A DNA stretch of 33,578 bases from Clostridia bacterium (lineage in GTDB: Bacteria; Bacillota; Clostridia; DUPQ01): positions 1 through 33,578 of the forward strand of contig JAFGIJ010000002.1 of assembly GCA_016929655.1 (NCBI GenBank), in the 5' to 3' direction. Position 1 is the stretch's first letter. The number at the start of each line of letters is the position of its first letter. The notes under the pieces were generated by a model, which saw only the letters and a list, made by a program, of their open reading frames with translations, did not search any database and had not been told where the DNA came from. A program made the position numbers and the translations under genes. Positions 8,640 through 16,346 of this stretch are shown here, piece by piece.

Positions 8640-8661
8640 GTACACTTCGTACGTTTTGTAC
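8640..8661 (-). promoter_or_regulatory. Triple GTAC repeat, candidate operator of the toxin-antitoxin pair
   Basis: GTAC occurs at 8640-8643, 8649-8652 and 8658-8661, exactly 9 bp apart. GTAC is self-complementary, so this forms two overlapping inverted repeats just upstream of the antitoxin SD and at the end of the Nudix gene. Phd-type antitoxins bind short spaced palindromes, so autoregulation is the natural guess. No binding data are visible here. Confidence 0.45.
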
Positions 8662-8665
8662 GCAA

Positions 8666-9169
8666 TCACTTTCTATATTTGAATACTAAATCTATATAAT
8701 CAATCATTGGAACAAACTCACCCTTTTCAAGCATTTCCATGATCTTTTCTCTGGTTGCCCACATTGCATCACAGGTTTCACCTTCCTGAAGAACCACATC
8801 GGAAAGATCAAAATCCTTCTTAAAGAACCAAACATCACAGAAATCCGGATGCCCATGGAGTTCCTCCCTGCAATAAGTATGAATCAGTATCCCGTCATCT
8901 TCTTCAAGAATAATGCCTGCTTCTTCAAAGACTTCCCTGACTGCACACTGCCTGCTTGTGTCCCCCGCAACAACCGATCCTCCTGTGCATTCCCAGTAAC
9001 CGCCCCACATTTTGTTCGGAGTACGCCTGGTTAGAAAATATTCATCCCTGCTGTTCCTTATCCAGACATTCACTATCTCATGATAATCACCGGGATTCAT
9101 TTTCTCACCCCTCAGATGGGTGTAACCCTTAGGCTGCCTGTTCCTGTCATAGATGTCCCAAAGTTCCAT
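8666..9169 (-). CDS. Nudix hydrolase (IPP-isomerase-like/YfcD-like subgroup)
   Basis: 167 aa from the ATG at 9169. The N-terminus MELWDIYDRNRQPKG is typical of the YfcD/isopentenyl-diphosphate-isomerase-like Nudix subgroup. The Nudix box is AVREVFEEAGI preceded by GGSVVAGD, with Asp where the first conserved Glu normally sits. The start is fixed by an exceptional junction: the upstream gene ends AGG AGG TAA, and those two arginine codons are the SD for this gene, one nucleotide before the ATG. The substrate is unknown. Confidence 0.85.
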   Translation of the reverse strand: MELWDIYDRNRQPKGYTHLRGEKMNPGDYHEIVNVWIRNSRDEYFLTRRTPNKMWGGYWECTGGSVVAGDTSRQCAVREVFEEAGIILEEDDGILIHTYCREELHGHPDFCDVWFFKKDFDLSDVVLQEGETCDAMWATREKIMEMLEKGEFVPMIDYIDLVFKYRK

Positions 9170-9170
9170 T

Positions 9171-10676
9171 TTACCTCCTGAATTCAAATGCGTATAAGTC
9201 AGAATCAACAAGGTTTATTTCCATCCTTACTGCTTTTCCCTGAAGGGATGAAAGATCGCCTCCTCTTTCCCATACCACTTTTTTGTTTATATCATTGCAT
9301 GTGTGGATTGTCAGACACTTCTCCATTGAAAACCTTGGTACAGGGATTCCGGTGGAATCACATAAACCGACTTTCACCATTCCTGCCGCACCTGTATCCA
9401 CGTTCAGGCAAAGGCTGCTGCCTTCAAAGGTGAATAACGGAGCAGTAAAGCTACCTCCTCTATAATCTGCAGAAACAGAAATGAATCCGTCTTTTCGCAA
9501 TATTAATCTGCTTATAGCTGATATTTTGTTGGCAGGAGCATATCCAGTGGCTGTTAGAATATGGTTTTCCCTTTCTTCATACCGGTCTCCCCTGTCCCAA
9601 CCATGCATCAGATCAGTTCCCATATAATACATGTACATATCATTGCCTTTGCCCGGGACTATGCCGTTTAACATATACAGGGAATATGAATCAAAATCCT
9701 CCTTACCTCCGATTCCCACAAAGGGTTTTCTATCATGGCGGTTCCAGCTGATTCCATCCCGGCCTGAGGCAAATCTTATGTCAATTGGTCCGGCATTCCT
9801 CGGCTTGTCTTTTTCGAACTCCGGCAGAAAAGTGTCATATTTGAAATATATATTTGGAAACATGAAATATGCATCTTCTGCCCATGGATATTTTAGAGTG
9901 GCATTTGTATAGAAATCCGAAGCCGGCTGTCTGCCTTCAGGAGTATCGATTTGATAATCATTTGCATCCGTGGACAACACAACAGGCATGTCTTCTACCG
10001 CAGGAAATCCATCCAGTGTCCTGCTTTCTCCACGGGCAATGGTTCTGTACTGACCGTGCTTTTCGAAATTTTTCCTGACATAAGCCACATATTTGCTGAT
10101 CCTGTCATCCCAGAAAATTACATTCTGGGAATCAAGATGGAAAACTCCTTTATTATCTGAAAATCTCCCGTCATCAAGGACAGTTTCAAGTTCCATCTCC
10201 CAGTTGATTCCATCATTTGAAGAATATAAGCCCAGGGGTTCATGAAGTCCATGCCGGGCAGTCATCCTGAATCTGCCGTCATTCGGATCAAGGAAAACCA
10301 TGCATGTTCCATCACCAAGACCACCCGAAATCCCTCCGGCACCATACCCAAGGACAACATTGTTGGGCTTTCCTTTGTATTCACCTGCAATTCCAAGTTC
10401 AGGAAGTACCCATGTAATTCCATCATCTGAAACAGCAAGTCTGACACAAATGAATATCCCATTGTTCCTGTAATCATTTTCACCATACCAGATCATATAC
10501 CTGCCATTGTGATAAATCACAGAGCTATATCCACCAATTCTCACATGGGAGGTACCTGCAGAAAAGACATTCATCTCATGGGTCTTGAGGGGTCTGTGCA
10601 AAACAAGATCAATATTGCTTGATTCGGTGATGAATCGATTGTCAATGAAAAGCTGTCTTTTGTTTATTAGTTTCAT
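9171..10676 (-). CDS. Glycosidase-like five-bladed beta-propeller protein
   Basis: 501 aa, no signal peptide. The N-terminus (KRQLFIDNRFITES) and the repeated blades (YHNGRYMIWYG, RLAVSDDGITWV, LYSSNDGINWE, RFASGRDGISW) match large propeller proteins related to GH32/GH43/sialidase folds, many annotated only as hypothetical glycosyl hydrolases. The last 100 residues form a beta-sandwich (GGDLSSLQGKAVRMEINL) like the C-terminal module of GH32. A sugar substrate is likely but unidentified. It is the first gene of the 12-gene minus-strand run. GGGGGAGAG precedes the ATG and a TATAAT lies about 20 nt further upstream. Confidence 0.7.
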   Translation of the reverse strand: MKLINKRQLFIDNRFITESSNIDLVLHRPLKTHEMNVFSAGTSHVRIGGYSSVIYHNGRYMIWYGENDYRNNGIFICVRLAVSDDGITWVLPELGIAGEYKGKPNNVVLGYGAGGISGGLGDGTCMVFLDPNDGRFRMTARHGLHEPLGLYSSNDGINWEMELETVLDDGRFSDNKGVFHLDSQNVIFWDDRISKYVAYVRKNFEKHGQYRTIARGESRTLDGFPAVEDMPVVLSTDANDYQIDTPEGRQPASDFYTNATLKYPWAEDAYFMFPNIYFKYDTFLPEFEKDKPRNAGPIDIRFASGRDGISWNRHDRKPFVGIGGKEDFDSYSLYMLNGIVPGKGNDMYMYYMGTDLMHGWDRGDRYEERENHILTATGYAPANKISAISRLILRKDGFISVSADYRGGSFTAPLFTFEGSSLCLNVDTGAAGMVKVGLCDSTGIPVPRFSMEKCLTIHTCNDINKKVVWERGGDLSSLQGKAVRMEINLVDSDLYAFEFRR

Positions 10677-10725
10677 AATGACTCTCCCCCAATATTGCGG
10701 TTATTATATAATATTTCAGTGCCAA

Positions 10726-10754
10726 TTGACCATTTCCTGCTTCAATGATACGAT
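10726..10754 (+). promoter_or_regulatory. Promoter of the small lipoprotein gene
   Basis: TTGACC at 10726-10731, a 17-bp spacer, and TACGAT at 10749-10754, a good sigma-A match, lie 20 nt before the ATG at 10775. The divergent minus-strand gene must start its transcript within the same 98-bp gap. Confidence 0.55.
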
Positions 10755-10774
10755 GATTCCAAGGAGGCAAGTCC

Positions 10775-11401
10775 ATGAAGAGAATTTTATTATTGTTCTT
10801 TTCACTTCTAATGGTGGTAACTGTCGGATGTACAAAGACATCTGAATCACCTTCTCCTTCGGCTATACCTACCCTCGAACCTGTTCAGGAAGTTATTCCT
10901 TCCGACTACTTTCCAATGACCCCCGGAAGCACCTGGGGTTATATCGGCGATGGCAATGAATATGCCTCATATACCCAGACTGTCCTTTACAATGAATGTT
11001 CGTATTTCCAGGTTTCCAGGGATAACGGCGGAACAGTTACCTCGACTGTATATTATGTCAGTGACAATGATATCCGGATGGTTCTTTCCAGAGGAGAGGA
11101 ATACGATAAAGCAAACATCATCAGTGAGCCACCCAATACCGATGAAATCATCCTGAAAACTCCCCTTGAACCCGGAACAGAGTGGGAGTCTGGAAGCATA
11201 AAAAGAAGGATACTGTCCATGGATGATACAATTGCTACCCCGGCCGGTCTGTTCGAGGACTGTCTTACAGTAAGGTCAGATTATCCTGACTCGTATATAA
11301 TAGATTATTATGTCATTGGCATCGGACTTGTATATACCGAGTTCCATTCAGGGGATGACATTATCACTTCCTCATTGGAATTCTATGATATAGCGGACTG
11401 A
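10775..11401 (+). CDS. Small secreted lipoprotein of unknown function
   Basis: 208 aa with a type II signal peptide: MKR, a hydrophobic run, and a lipobox ending VGC at about residue 19. A Ser/Pro-rich linker (SESPSPSAIPTLEP) follows. The mature part contains YFPMTPGSTWGYIGDG, a start typical of small extracellular beta-rich domains in Bacillota, and no catalytic motif is recognisable. AAGGAGG lies 7 nt before the ATG. It is monocistronic. Its stop codon abuts the stop codon of the convergent ATP-grasp gene with no intervening base. Confidence 0.75.
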   Translation: MKRILLLFFSLLMVVTVGCTKTSESPSPSAIPTLEPVQEVIPSDYFPMTPGSTWGYIGDGNEYASYTQTVLYNECSYFQVSRDNGGTVTSTVYYVSDNDIRMVLSRGEEYDKANIISEPPNTDEIILKTPLEPGTEWESGSIKRRILSMDDTIATPAGLFEDCLTVRSDYPDSYIIDYYVIGIGLVYTEFHSGDDIITSSLEFYDIAD

Positions 11402-13351
11402 TCATAAGCTTGAAACCAGTCTTTTCTCGCTCCTTGAGTCTTCTATCCTGTTATATATTGACTGCATTATTGAGTGATATAATCCGGTTCCTGCAATTTT
11501 GTCCTCAACACTATATTCAATGCTTGGGTTATCATTAACCTCAATGACATAGACTTTGCCATTCTTTTCCTTTAAATCAACTCCATAGAGTCCGTCCCCG
11601 ATTAATGCTGTGGCTTTAAGCGCTGCTTTCACCACTTTCAATGGAACTACACTTATATCCACTGTTTCAAATCCACCGGAAAAATTATCATGTCCATCTT
11701 CCTTCCAGTTATAGATCTGCCAGTGATTGAAAGCCATATAGTACTTGCATGCATATATAGGATGATTGTCCAGAACCCCGATCCTCCAGTCAAATTCAGA
11801 TTCAATGTACTCCTGGAGCATGATTAAATCAGAGGATTCAAACAAATTTGCAGTAAGCCTGTCATATTCCGCCTTTGTTCCGGCTTTGTGTACTCCCATG
11901 GAAAAGGCACTGTCAGGTTTCTTTAAAATAACCGGGTATCCAAATCCTTCTTCTACAGGGTCAAAGTTGTTTCCTTTTCCCAAAATGACGGTTTTTGGAG
12001 TATTTACCGAACCTGTCCTCATTCTCTCAGCCAGGAACAGTTTATTGGAACATTTCAGAATTGACCATGGGTCATCAATGACCACAAGCCCTTCTGCATA
12101 GGCATATCTGGAAAACTGATATGTAAAGTCATTTACATTTGTTGTACATCTGATGAAAAGTGCGTCATATTCACCCAGTCTTGAGTAGTCATCTTTGTAT
12201 ATGAAGTCTACAAAAAACCCAATGTCTTCCGCTGCTGTCTTGAACTCTGACAGAGCCTTAATATCTGACGGCGGATTTTTTTCATCCGGGTCGATGAGAA
12301 TTGCCATGTCATATTTATAATCCCTGAACCTGGATATACTGAACCGCTTCTGGCTGAAATACTTTACTGCAAGATTTCTGATGTTGGGAATATCCATTGA
12401 CTCCTCAGGTGGTATTGCCCTGACCGCCCAAAGTCTCCACTCCATGCCTTTTTTAAATGAGAACTCAAGGAATGGTGATTCAAACAGCCTATACAAAGCC
12501 CTGCCTAACTTTGCCTTTGTTCCGTCACTGCTTTGTCCGAAAATAACCCGCAGAGAAAATTCTTTATCGTTGATTCCTGCCAGCTCCTCCTGGATGATTC
12601 TATGAATTTCTTCACCGATGCTTCTGATAATCCTGGTATCGGAAAAATCCTTGATGGTAGTGACATTCGGTATGACCCGCTGGTCCCTTGCCGCTGCAAG
12701 AAGTGATACATAGTAACCCATGGTCTGGTACTCATAGGATTGACAAAGATTGAAAACCCTTATTCCTGTACTGCTTTGATATGAATCACCACCCAGATAC
12801 TCATCAGCATGAATTATTTCCAAATCAGGAATATCATAAAGATATTCAAGCCCTGAATCAATGACGACAACATTTCTCTTTTTACTGCGAATTATGTTAT
12901 GTTCCGACTCCTTAAGGAAAATCACCATTCTAAGGGCATGTTCTCCCGGACCATAGTAATCTTCAAAAAGCCTTTCGTCGGAAAATCCCAGTGAACGGTA
13001 CCAGTCAAGCAGCCTTGTGTCCGATGAATCTGCCTCCAGTAGAATTCTGGTCATATTGCTATCTTTGGCAAGGTCAATTATATGCTTCATCATTTTCTTT
13101 CCTATAGACATTCCACGCATATCGTTACTGACAGCAATTGAATATATTCTTATGGATTTTTTATGTAATCTGATTACAGCACAACCTGCACGAATACCGT
13201 CATTCTCAGCAATCAACACTTTCTGGGCTTGATTGTTCAGGCTATACTTGATTGATCTGGCACTTGATCTTCTGGATTCAGGGAAACTAAGTTCCTCCAA
13301 TTGCATCATGAATCCAATGTCGTCTTCCCTTGCCGTTCTGATTTCTGTCAT
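11402..13351 (-). CDS. GNAT - RLAN - ATP-grasp (RimK-like) fusion ligase
   Basis: 649 aa from the ATG at 13351 (GGAGG 6 nt upstream; the track's 13381 start lacks an SD). Residues 1-155 are a GNAT domain (motif A MRGMSIGKKMM). Residues of about 165-320 match the RimK-like ATP-grasp N-terminal (RLAN) domain, with VFNLCQSYEYQTMGYYVSLL. The C-terminal half is ATP-grasp: KTVILGKGNN, YPVILKKPDSAFSMGV, and a metal-binding end DLKEKNGKVYVIEVNDNPSI. ATP-grasp RimK-like enzymes join a carboxylate to an amine, often adding amino acids to peptides or proteins. The attached GNAT suggests acetylation of the same substrate. There is no precursor-peptide gene beside it. Confidence 0.85.
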   Translation of the reverse strand: MTEIRTAREDDIGFMMQLEELSFPESRRSSARSIKYSLNNQAQKVLIAENDGIRAGCAVIRLHKKSIRIYSIAVSNDMRGMSIGKKMMKHIIDLAKDSNMTRILLEADSSDTRLLDWYRSLGFSDERLFEDYYGPGEHALRMVIFLKESEHNIIRSKKRNVVVIDSGLEYLYDIPDLEIIHADEYLGGDSYQSSTGIRVFNLCQSYEYQTMGYYVSLLAAARDQRVIPNVTTIKDFSDTRIIRSIGEEIHRIIQEELAGINDKEFSLRVIFGQSSDGTKAKLGRALYRLFESPFLEFSFKKGMEWRLWAVRAIPPEESMDIPNIRNLAVKYFSQKRFSISRFRDYKYDMAILIDPDEKNPPSDIKALSEFKTAAEDIGFFVDFIYKDDYSRLGEYDALFIRCTTNVNDFTYQFSRYAYAEGLVVIDDPWSILKCSNKLFLAERMRTGSVNTPKTVILGKGNNFDPVEEGFGYPVILKKPDSAFSMGVHKAGTKAEYDRLTANLFESSDLIMLQEYIESEFDWRIGVLDNHPIYACKYYMAFNHWQIYNWKEDGHDNFSGGFETVDISVVPLKVVKAALKATALIGDGLYGVDLKEKNGKVYVIEVNDNPSIEYSVEDKIAGTGLYHSIMQSIYNRIEDSRSEKRLVSSL

Positions 13352-13421
13352 TTTAAGCCTCCGGTTTTGATACAGGTACATGATAATCCTGATTTAATGG
13401 ATTAACAACTATTTTTTTTGT

Positions 13422-13453
13422 TTGAAATCAACTTTTGCGGGAAATTATATAAT
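13422..13453 (+). promoter_or_regulatory. Putative heliorhodopsin promoter
   Basis: TTGAAA at 13422-13427 is followed 17 bp later by TTATAT (13445-13450), overlapping a perfect TATAAT at 13448-13453 (20-bp spacer). The TATAAT begins 40 nt before the ATG. One of the two pairings is probably used. Confidence 0.45.
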
Positions 13454-13487
13454 AGGTTATTAAATTTTGAAAGGATTAATCTAAAAA

Positions 13488-14273
13488 ATGAAAAAAGAAA
13501 TTAATTTTACTTCGCTTAGGAAATTCAACATATTCATGGGTCTTCTGCATTTGGTCCAAGGTTCTGCAATGCTTTTATTTGCTCTGCTAATCGATCAGGT
13601 CAAGAATTTCAGAACTCCTGTCTGGTCCTATTTCCTTACATTTGACCAAACTCAGATGAGGCTTGTTACAGACCCGCAGAAACTTTTTACAGTTCCCTTT
13701 GGCATTTTGGTATCTGTATTCCTATTCATGTCAGCAGCGGCACACTTTATCATAGCTGCTCCGAAGACCAATGATATTTATAACAGGGATTTGCAAAAAG
13801 GTATCAACAAATTCAGATGGTATGAGTATTCACTCAGTTCATCCTTGATGATATTCCTTATTGCAATGCTTTTCGGAGTATATGACATCGGTGCACTGAT
13901 ATTGATTGTTCTAATCAATGCCACAATGAATCTGTTTGGACTTGTTATGGAAGAAATAAACCAGTTCAAGGAAAAGACCGATTGGAAACCGTTTATATTC
14001 GGTTCGCTTGCCGGTCTTGGTCCCTGGATTGTAATAGCATTGAACGCATTCGGCAATGCGGACCCGGCTGAAGTTCCATGGTTTGTATATGCAATTGTAG
14101 GATCATACTTTGTATTCTTCAACCTCTTCCCCATCAATATGATTCTTCAGTACAAAAAGGTTGGGAAATGGGCAAACTACATTTACGGAGAAAGAGCATA
14201 CATCATTCTCAGTCTGGTTGCTAAATCAGTACTGGCCTGGCTTGTATTCTCCGGTGTAATGCAACCTATGTAA
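13488..14273 (+). CDS. Heliorhodopsin
   Basis: 261 aa with seven hydrophobic segments. It carries heliorhodopsin hallmarks: LRKFNIFMGLLHLVQG in TM1, WYEYSLSSSLMI in TM3 (E113, the expected Schiff-base counterion), and ERAYIILSLVAKSVLAW in TM7 with the retinal-binding lysine K246. H21 and H86 correspond to the two internal histidines described for heliorhodopsins (mapping by inference). Heliorhodopsins bind retinal, sit inverted relative to type-1 rhodopsins (N-terminus inside) and are generally not ion pumps; a sensory or signalling role is proposed. The gene is monocistronic, with its own promoter and terminator. The SD GAAAGGA lies 12 nt upstream of the ATG. No retinal-forming dioxygenase or carotenoid gene is in the window. 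Confidence 0.95.
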   Translation: MKKEINFTSLRKFNIFMGLLHLVQGSAMLLFALLIDQVKNFRTPVWSYFLTFDQTQMRLVTDPQKLFTVPFGILVSVFLFMSAAAHFIIAAPKTNDIYNRDLQKGINKFRWYEYSLSSSLMIFLIAMLFGVYDIGALILIVLINATMNLFGLVMEEINQFKEKTDWKPFIFGSLAGLGPWIVIALNAFGNADPAEVPWFVYAIVGSYFVFFNLFPINMILQYKKVGKWANYIYGERAYIILSLVAKSVLAWLVFSGVMQPM

Positions 14274-14289
14274 AAAAGGAAGCATTTTC

Positions 14290-14321
14290 AAAGTCGTTCC
14301 AGAGTGAGCGACTTTTTTTTT
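14290..14321 (+). terminator. Rho-independent terminator of the heliorhodopsin gene
   Basis: AAAGTCGTTC and GAGCGACTTT form a 10-bp stem (one G-U) with a 6-nt loop, followed by an unbroken T-run to 14321. It insulates the heliorhodopsin gene from the next operon. Confidence 0.9.
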
Positions 14322-14327
14322 GATTTG

Positions 14328-14347
14328 TTATTGACATATGTCAATAA
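14328..14347. promoter_or_regulatory. Perfect 20-bp palindromic operator over the -35 box
   Basis: TTATTGACATATGTCAATAA is its own reverse complement. It contains the -35 hexamer TTGACA of the downstream operon, so a bound dimer would block RNA polymerase. The DUF134 HTH protein encoded second in the operon is a natural candidate regulator (inference). Confidence 0.7.
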
Positions 14348-14358
14348 CTGGGTATAAT
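14331..14358 (+). promoter_or_regulatory. Promoter of the DUF5320-DUF134-MinD-Mrp operon
   Basis: Consensus TTGACA (14331-14336), 16-bp spacer, consensus TATAAT (14353-14358). This is the strongest promoter match in the window. The first ATG with a good SD is at 14404. Confidence 0.85.
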
Positions 14359-14403
14359 GAAGATATAAAGAGCATATGTTCAAAACCAAAGGAGGTGAAA
14401 CAA

Positions 14404-14712
14404 ATGCCTGCAAGAAATGGAACAGGACCAATGGGTCAGGGCCCCATGACAGGAAGAGCAATGGGATTCTGCACTGGTAACAGAGTTATAAACAACCGCT
14501 TTGCCTATGGCAGAGGTATGGGTTTAGGCCGTGGATTGGGATTTGGCCGAGGAATGGGCTTGAGAAGAGGCTATGGACAGTATTATAATGACCTTGGACC
14601 CTTAGAATATAAATCTGAGAAAGATTTCCTGGCCGAGCAGAAAGAATTTCTGAAGCAACGCCTGGATATAATCAACGGCCAGTTGGAAGATCTGGTTGAA
14701 GACAGCAAGTAG
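14404..14712 (+). CDS. DUF5320 family protein
   Basis: 102 aa from the ATG at 14404, preceded by AAAGGAGGTG. The track's upstream start at 14338 lies inside the promoter. The N-terminus GTGPMGQGPMTGRAMGFC is the DUF5320 signature, followed by a Gly/Arg/Met-rich segment (GRGMGLGRGLGFGRGMG) and a charged helix (FLAEQKEFLKQRLDIINGQL) that may form a coiled coil. The function is not known; in anaerobes the family commonly accompanies NifX-like and ferredoxin-domain MinD genes. It is the first gene of the operon. Confidence 0.85.
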   Translation: MPARNGTGPMGQGPMTGRAMGFCTGNRVINNRFAYGRGMGLGRGLGFGRGMGLRRGYGQYYNDLGPLEYKSEKDFLAEQKEFLKQRLDIINGQLEDLVEDSK

Positions 14713-14752
14713 CAGGGGCCCCCTCCCCTGCTTCTTTTAAGAAGGAGTAAGA

Positions 14753-15139
14753 ATGCCAAGACCACGTAAATGGAGAAAAGTCTGTTGTCTGCCTGAATGG
14801 AGAGTCTTTGGTCCTGTAGGCCCGGGAAAGGGACGGGCAAACATGCAGGTCATGACTGTGGATGAATATGAAACCATCCGTCTGATAGATTATGAAGGCA
14901 TGACACAGGAAGAGTGTGCAATAAGTATGAATGTTGCCCGCACAACCGTTCAGCGAATCTATAATGATGCCCGCAAAAAAATATCTGCAATCTTTGTTGA
15001 CGGGGATCTTATAAGAATAGAAGGCGGAGATTATAAACTATTTACAGAAATCGAGCATCAACAGGGGTATGGGAGCTGCAGACGTCACAGAGGACAGAAC
15101 AGAAATTACATCGAAATTGATGATGAGGAGAACGATTGA
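14753..15139 (+). CDS. DUF134 (UPF0251) family HTH DNA-binding protein
   Basis: 128 aa. The N-terminus [15 protein letters not shown] is the family signature. Residues of about 38-75 ([20 protein letters not shown], then [19 protein letters not shown]) form a sigma-70 region 4-like helix-turn-helix. The C-terminus is acidic. The two adjacent Cys near the N-terminus could bind a metal or Fe-S group. It probably regulates this operon through the palindrome at 14328-14347 (inference). AAGGAG lies upstream, and the stop overlaps the next start by one base. Confidence 0.85.
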   Translation: MPRPRKWRKVCCLPEWRVFGPVGPGKGRANMQVMTVDEYETIRLIDYEGMTQEECAISMNVARTTVQRIYNDARKKISAIFVDGDLIRIEGGDYKLFTEIEHQQGYGSCRRHRGQNRNYIEIDDEEND

Positions 15140-15513
15140 TGATAGCAGTATTACCGGTTGAAACAAATAATATGGGAGCATGTATAAATATCTCCCTTGG
15201 AAGAACTCCGTTTTTCCTGATATACGACACAAATACGAACCACAGTCTTTTTATTGAAAATACAGCGGCAGGAAGTCAGGGTGGCGCGGGAGTCAAAGCT
15301 GCGCAGCTCATGGTCGACAATGGAGCGGATGTTGTCATAGCTCCGGCCTGTGGGAAAAATGCTGCTGATGTGCTTATGGCATCAGGCATAAAAATTTATA
15401 AGAGCAGCGGTTGTTCAATCAAGGATAATATAACTGCATTAATTGCAGGAACGCTTGAAGAATTAAGTGATATTCATCCTGGCTTTCATAACCACGGAGG
15501 TTCAGGAAATTGA
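15139..15513 (+). CDS. NifX/NifB-C-terminal-like (dinitrogenase cofactor biosynthesis fold) protein
   Basis: 124 aa from the ATG at 15139 (GAGGAG upstream). The IAVLPVE start, the G-rich AGSQGGAGVKAAQLMVDNG loop, VVIAPACGKNAADVL and a final IHPGFHNHGG belong to the dinitrogenase iron-molybdenum cofactor-binding family. In non-diazotrophs these small proteins are thought to carry Fe-S or Mo-containing clusters. It lies between DUF134 and the first MinD ATPase. There are no nifHDK genes here. Confidence 0.85.
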   Translation: MIAVLPVETNNMGACINISLGRTPFFLIYDTNTNHSLFIENTAAGSQGGAGVKAAQLMVDNGADVVIAPACGKNAADVLMASGIKIYKSSGCSIKDNITALIAGTLEELSDIHPGFHNHGGSGN

Positions 15514-16346
15514 AAATAGCAGTTTTAAGTGGAAAAGGTGGCACAGGCAAGACCTTTGTATCAGTGAATCTTGCCTTCTCCGCAGGAAATTGCATGTACA
15601 TTGACTGTGATGTGGAAGAGCCAAATGGTCACATTTTCTTCAAGCCACAGATTACAGATTCACATGATATAACAGTGGATATTCCCTTGATTGACAGCAG
15701 TAAGTGCACAGGCTGTCGTCTTTGTGTGAATTTCTGCAAGTTCAATGCCCTGGCATATATCAAGGGACATGTGGAAGTATTTGATGATATCTGTCATTCC
15801 TGCGGTGGTTGTTCATTGCTTTGTCCTGAAGAGGCAATTTCCGAAAGAAAGAAATCCATAGGAAAAATTCAATCAGGTATTTCCGGCAATGTTACTGTAG
15901 TTACAGGTATTCTAAACCCCGGAGAAGAATCCGGTGTTCCAATAATCAAGGAACTCCTGAATGGGAAAAATGATGGTGATATTTTCATAGACTCACCTCC
16001 GGGAAGTTCATGCACTGTAATGGAAAGCATCAGAGATGCTGATTATTGTATTCTGGTCGCAGAACCTACTATCTTTGGAATGCATAATCTCAAGATGGTT
16101 CTTGAACTTGTCAATATTTTCAAAAAGCCCCATGGTGTGGTCATCAACAAAACCCAGGGGGAATTTCCGGCCTTGAAAGAATTTCTTTCCGGAAATGATA
16201 TCGAGGTGCTTATGGATATACCCTATGACAACGAACTGGGCAAAATCAATTCAATGGGGCTGATAGCTGCTGATGAAATATTGGAATACAGGGTGTTGTT
16301 TTCCTCTTTGCTGAAAAAAGTATATAAGGAGGCAGGCCATGTTTAG
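15510..16346 (+). CDS. MinD-type P-loop ATPase with inserted 2x[4Fe-4S] ferredoxin domain (copy 1)
   Basis: 278 aa, TTG start (GGAGG 9 nt upstream, 4-nt overlap with the previous stop). Deviant Walker A GKGGTGKT lies at residues 8-15. An inserted ferredoxin domain has two CxxCxxCxxxC motifs at C66/69/72/76 and C95/98/101/105. The Walker B region is IFIDSPPGSS. The family is related to NBP35/Mrp ATPases and is probably an Fe-S or metallocofactor carrier, not a cell-division MinD. It is the paralogue of the next gene, with which it overlaps by 8 nt. Confidence 0.9.
   Translation: MKIAVLSGKGGTGKTFVSVNLAFSAGNCMYIDCDVEEPNGHIFFKPQITDSHDITVDIPLIDSSKCTGCRLCVNFCKFNALAYIKGHVEVFDDICHSCGGCSLLCPEEAISERKKSIGKIQSGISGNVTVVTGILNPGEESGVPIIKELLNGKNDGDIFIDSPPGSSCTVMESIRDADYCILVAEPTIFGMHNLKMVLELVNIFKKPHGVVINKTQGEFPALKEFLSGNDIEVLMDIPYDNELGKINSMGLIAADEILEYRVLFSSLLKKVYKEAGHV

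Noticed and set aside
8619-8669. Longer antitoxin beginning at the GTG at 8669
   Set aside because: The internal ATG at 8618 has a GGAGG at ideal spacing, and the extra N-terminus would be encoded by the operator-like GTAC repeats.
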